The notes below the pieces were generated by a model that was not told the DNA's origin, searched no databases, and was given only the letters and a program-made list of their open reading frames with translations. From Cymodocea nodosa (taxonomy: Eukaryota > Streptophyta > Magnoliopsida > Alismatales > Cymodoceaceae): 64,000 nt of DNA. Both the position numbers and the translations under genes were made by a program. Below are positions 63,082 through 64,000 of this stretch, in pieces (within the stretch, counting starts at the first letter, position 1; each line of letters opens with the position of its first letter). The stretch spans positions 23,038,001 through 23,102,000 of the forward strand of contig CM072337.1 in assembly GCA_036874045.1 (NCBI GenBank), in the 5' to 3' direction.

Positions 63082-64000
63082 GTTCTCCGCCGCCCGAAGA
63101 GCCGGGAGAGGAGTTGGACGGGGGAAAGGGAAAGCGACGAGAGGAAGAAGAGAGGTGACTTGACCTCGAAACCTTTGTATTTGATGAAGGCAAATACACG
63201 TGTCATCTTTCCATTGGGTAGGCGTAACCGGGTTTCTGGACTGTCTGAACTTGTTTTTAACAGATGAGATTGGACAATACAGAGCGCGTTTGTTTTAACG
63301 TGGAGTTAAGATTAAAGCAGTAGAATAATCAGTTTTTAAAATATTTCTATTTATTATTAAATTTTTAGTTAAATTATATAAAATTAATTTTTTTACAATT
63401 TCTGAACAAGTAATTTTAAACCTTTTTATTCCTTTACATGCTGAATTTAAATGATGGAGATAAAAGTAAAACTGTTTCCATCCCATGCATGTCCGTAGAA
63501 TACGAAAATAAATGTATCATTCACATTAATATTTGCACATACCAGGTGTTTTTGAGAAAAGACTGCGTATTATATATATTTATATCACATCTAGACATCT
63601 TACATTCGATTATCAAATTTAAGTATTAAGGTGAATGGTTTTGTATTTCTTGTTACGACTTAAGTTACAAAGTCTTTTATCTTTCTGCGAAATTCAAAAC
63701 TGTATGGTCCAATTTGTTTATATATATATATATATATGCTTCAATCATATAACAACGTGATAAAAGTATTTTTTAAGTGATTATGAAAAAAGTAGTGTTT
63801 TCTTCTATTTAAGAGTGTATTTATTTAGTGTGATGAAAAAATTAGATTTTTAAAGAATAATATTGCCACTATAAAATAAAAAAAATAGTACTAAACTGTA
63901 AATTTAAAAAAGAAGGGTAGTAGCTCGAAAGTGATTTGATAAGAGTTTCAATTTTTTTTTATCTTTACACATGAAGTAAAGATTTACATATATATATATA
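63082..64000. other. Upstream flank of CAN, right end of window
   Basis: GC-rich for about 120 bp (CAN 5' UTR and promoter), then AT-rich with AT dinucleotide runs at 63719-63737 and 63988-64000. No further gene recognised before the window ends. Confidence 0.5.

Noticed and set aside
1-64000. A new defence, toxin or gene-cluster system
   Set aside because: All eight genes are known plant families with unrelated roles, and the rest is spacer or transposon relics.

Overview
The window is nuclear DNA of a flowering plant. Eight protein-coding genes with spliced plant-type exons (GT..AG introns, AT-rich introns and spacers, GC-richer first exons) lie among relics of plant transposons. The protein sequences look closest to monocot versions from memory, possibly a non-grass monocot; that placement is weak. 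No bacterial operons, CRISPR arrays or tRNA genes were recognised.

Layout, left to right: an actin capping protein alpha subunit (CPA, minus, 821-10173, 10 exons); a thiamine pyrophosphokinase (TPK, minus, 12650-20407, 6 exons) whose 4.3-kb second intron carries a 145-bp tandem duplication and an old Ty1/copia relic; a BTB/POZ protein (plus, 23336-30388, 12 exons) with a LINE relic in intron 4; the chloroplast import receptor TOC159 (plus, 32941-37407, 3 exons); the inactive plastid Clp subunit CLPR3 (minus, 39711-45875, 9 exons) with two DNA-transposon-like insertions in its introns; a single-exon RALF peptide hormone precursor (minus, 49478-49843); a transposon-rich spacer with a second copia relic, a GC-rich hairpin island and a 15-bp minisatellite; 40S ribosomal protein S21 (plus, 58435-59660, 3 exons); and a Ca2+-dependent staphylococcal-type nuclease of the CAN family (minus, 61148-63081, 9 exons).

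For all eight genes I placed every splice site by eye. Each reading frame closes from ATG to stop at close to the family's usual length, so all eight look intact. They are unrelated housekeeping or signalling genes and form no pathway cluster; TOC159 and CLPR3 both serve the plastid and face each other, which is probably chance.

I found no clear new biological system. The points most worth a second look are the GC-rich island at about 56.40-56.53 kb (three perfect hairpins and a T12 tract), a 15-bp-stem hairpin about 520 bp upstream of TOC159, a family of TTA-flanked MITE-like repeats with at least four members here, and the exact-period tandem duplications in the TPK and BTB introns.
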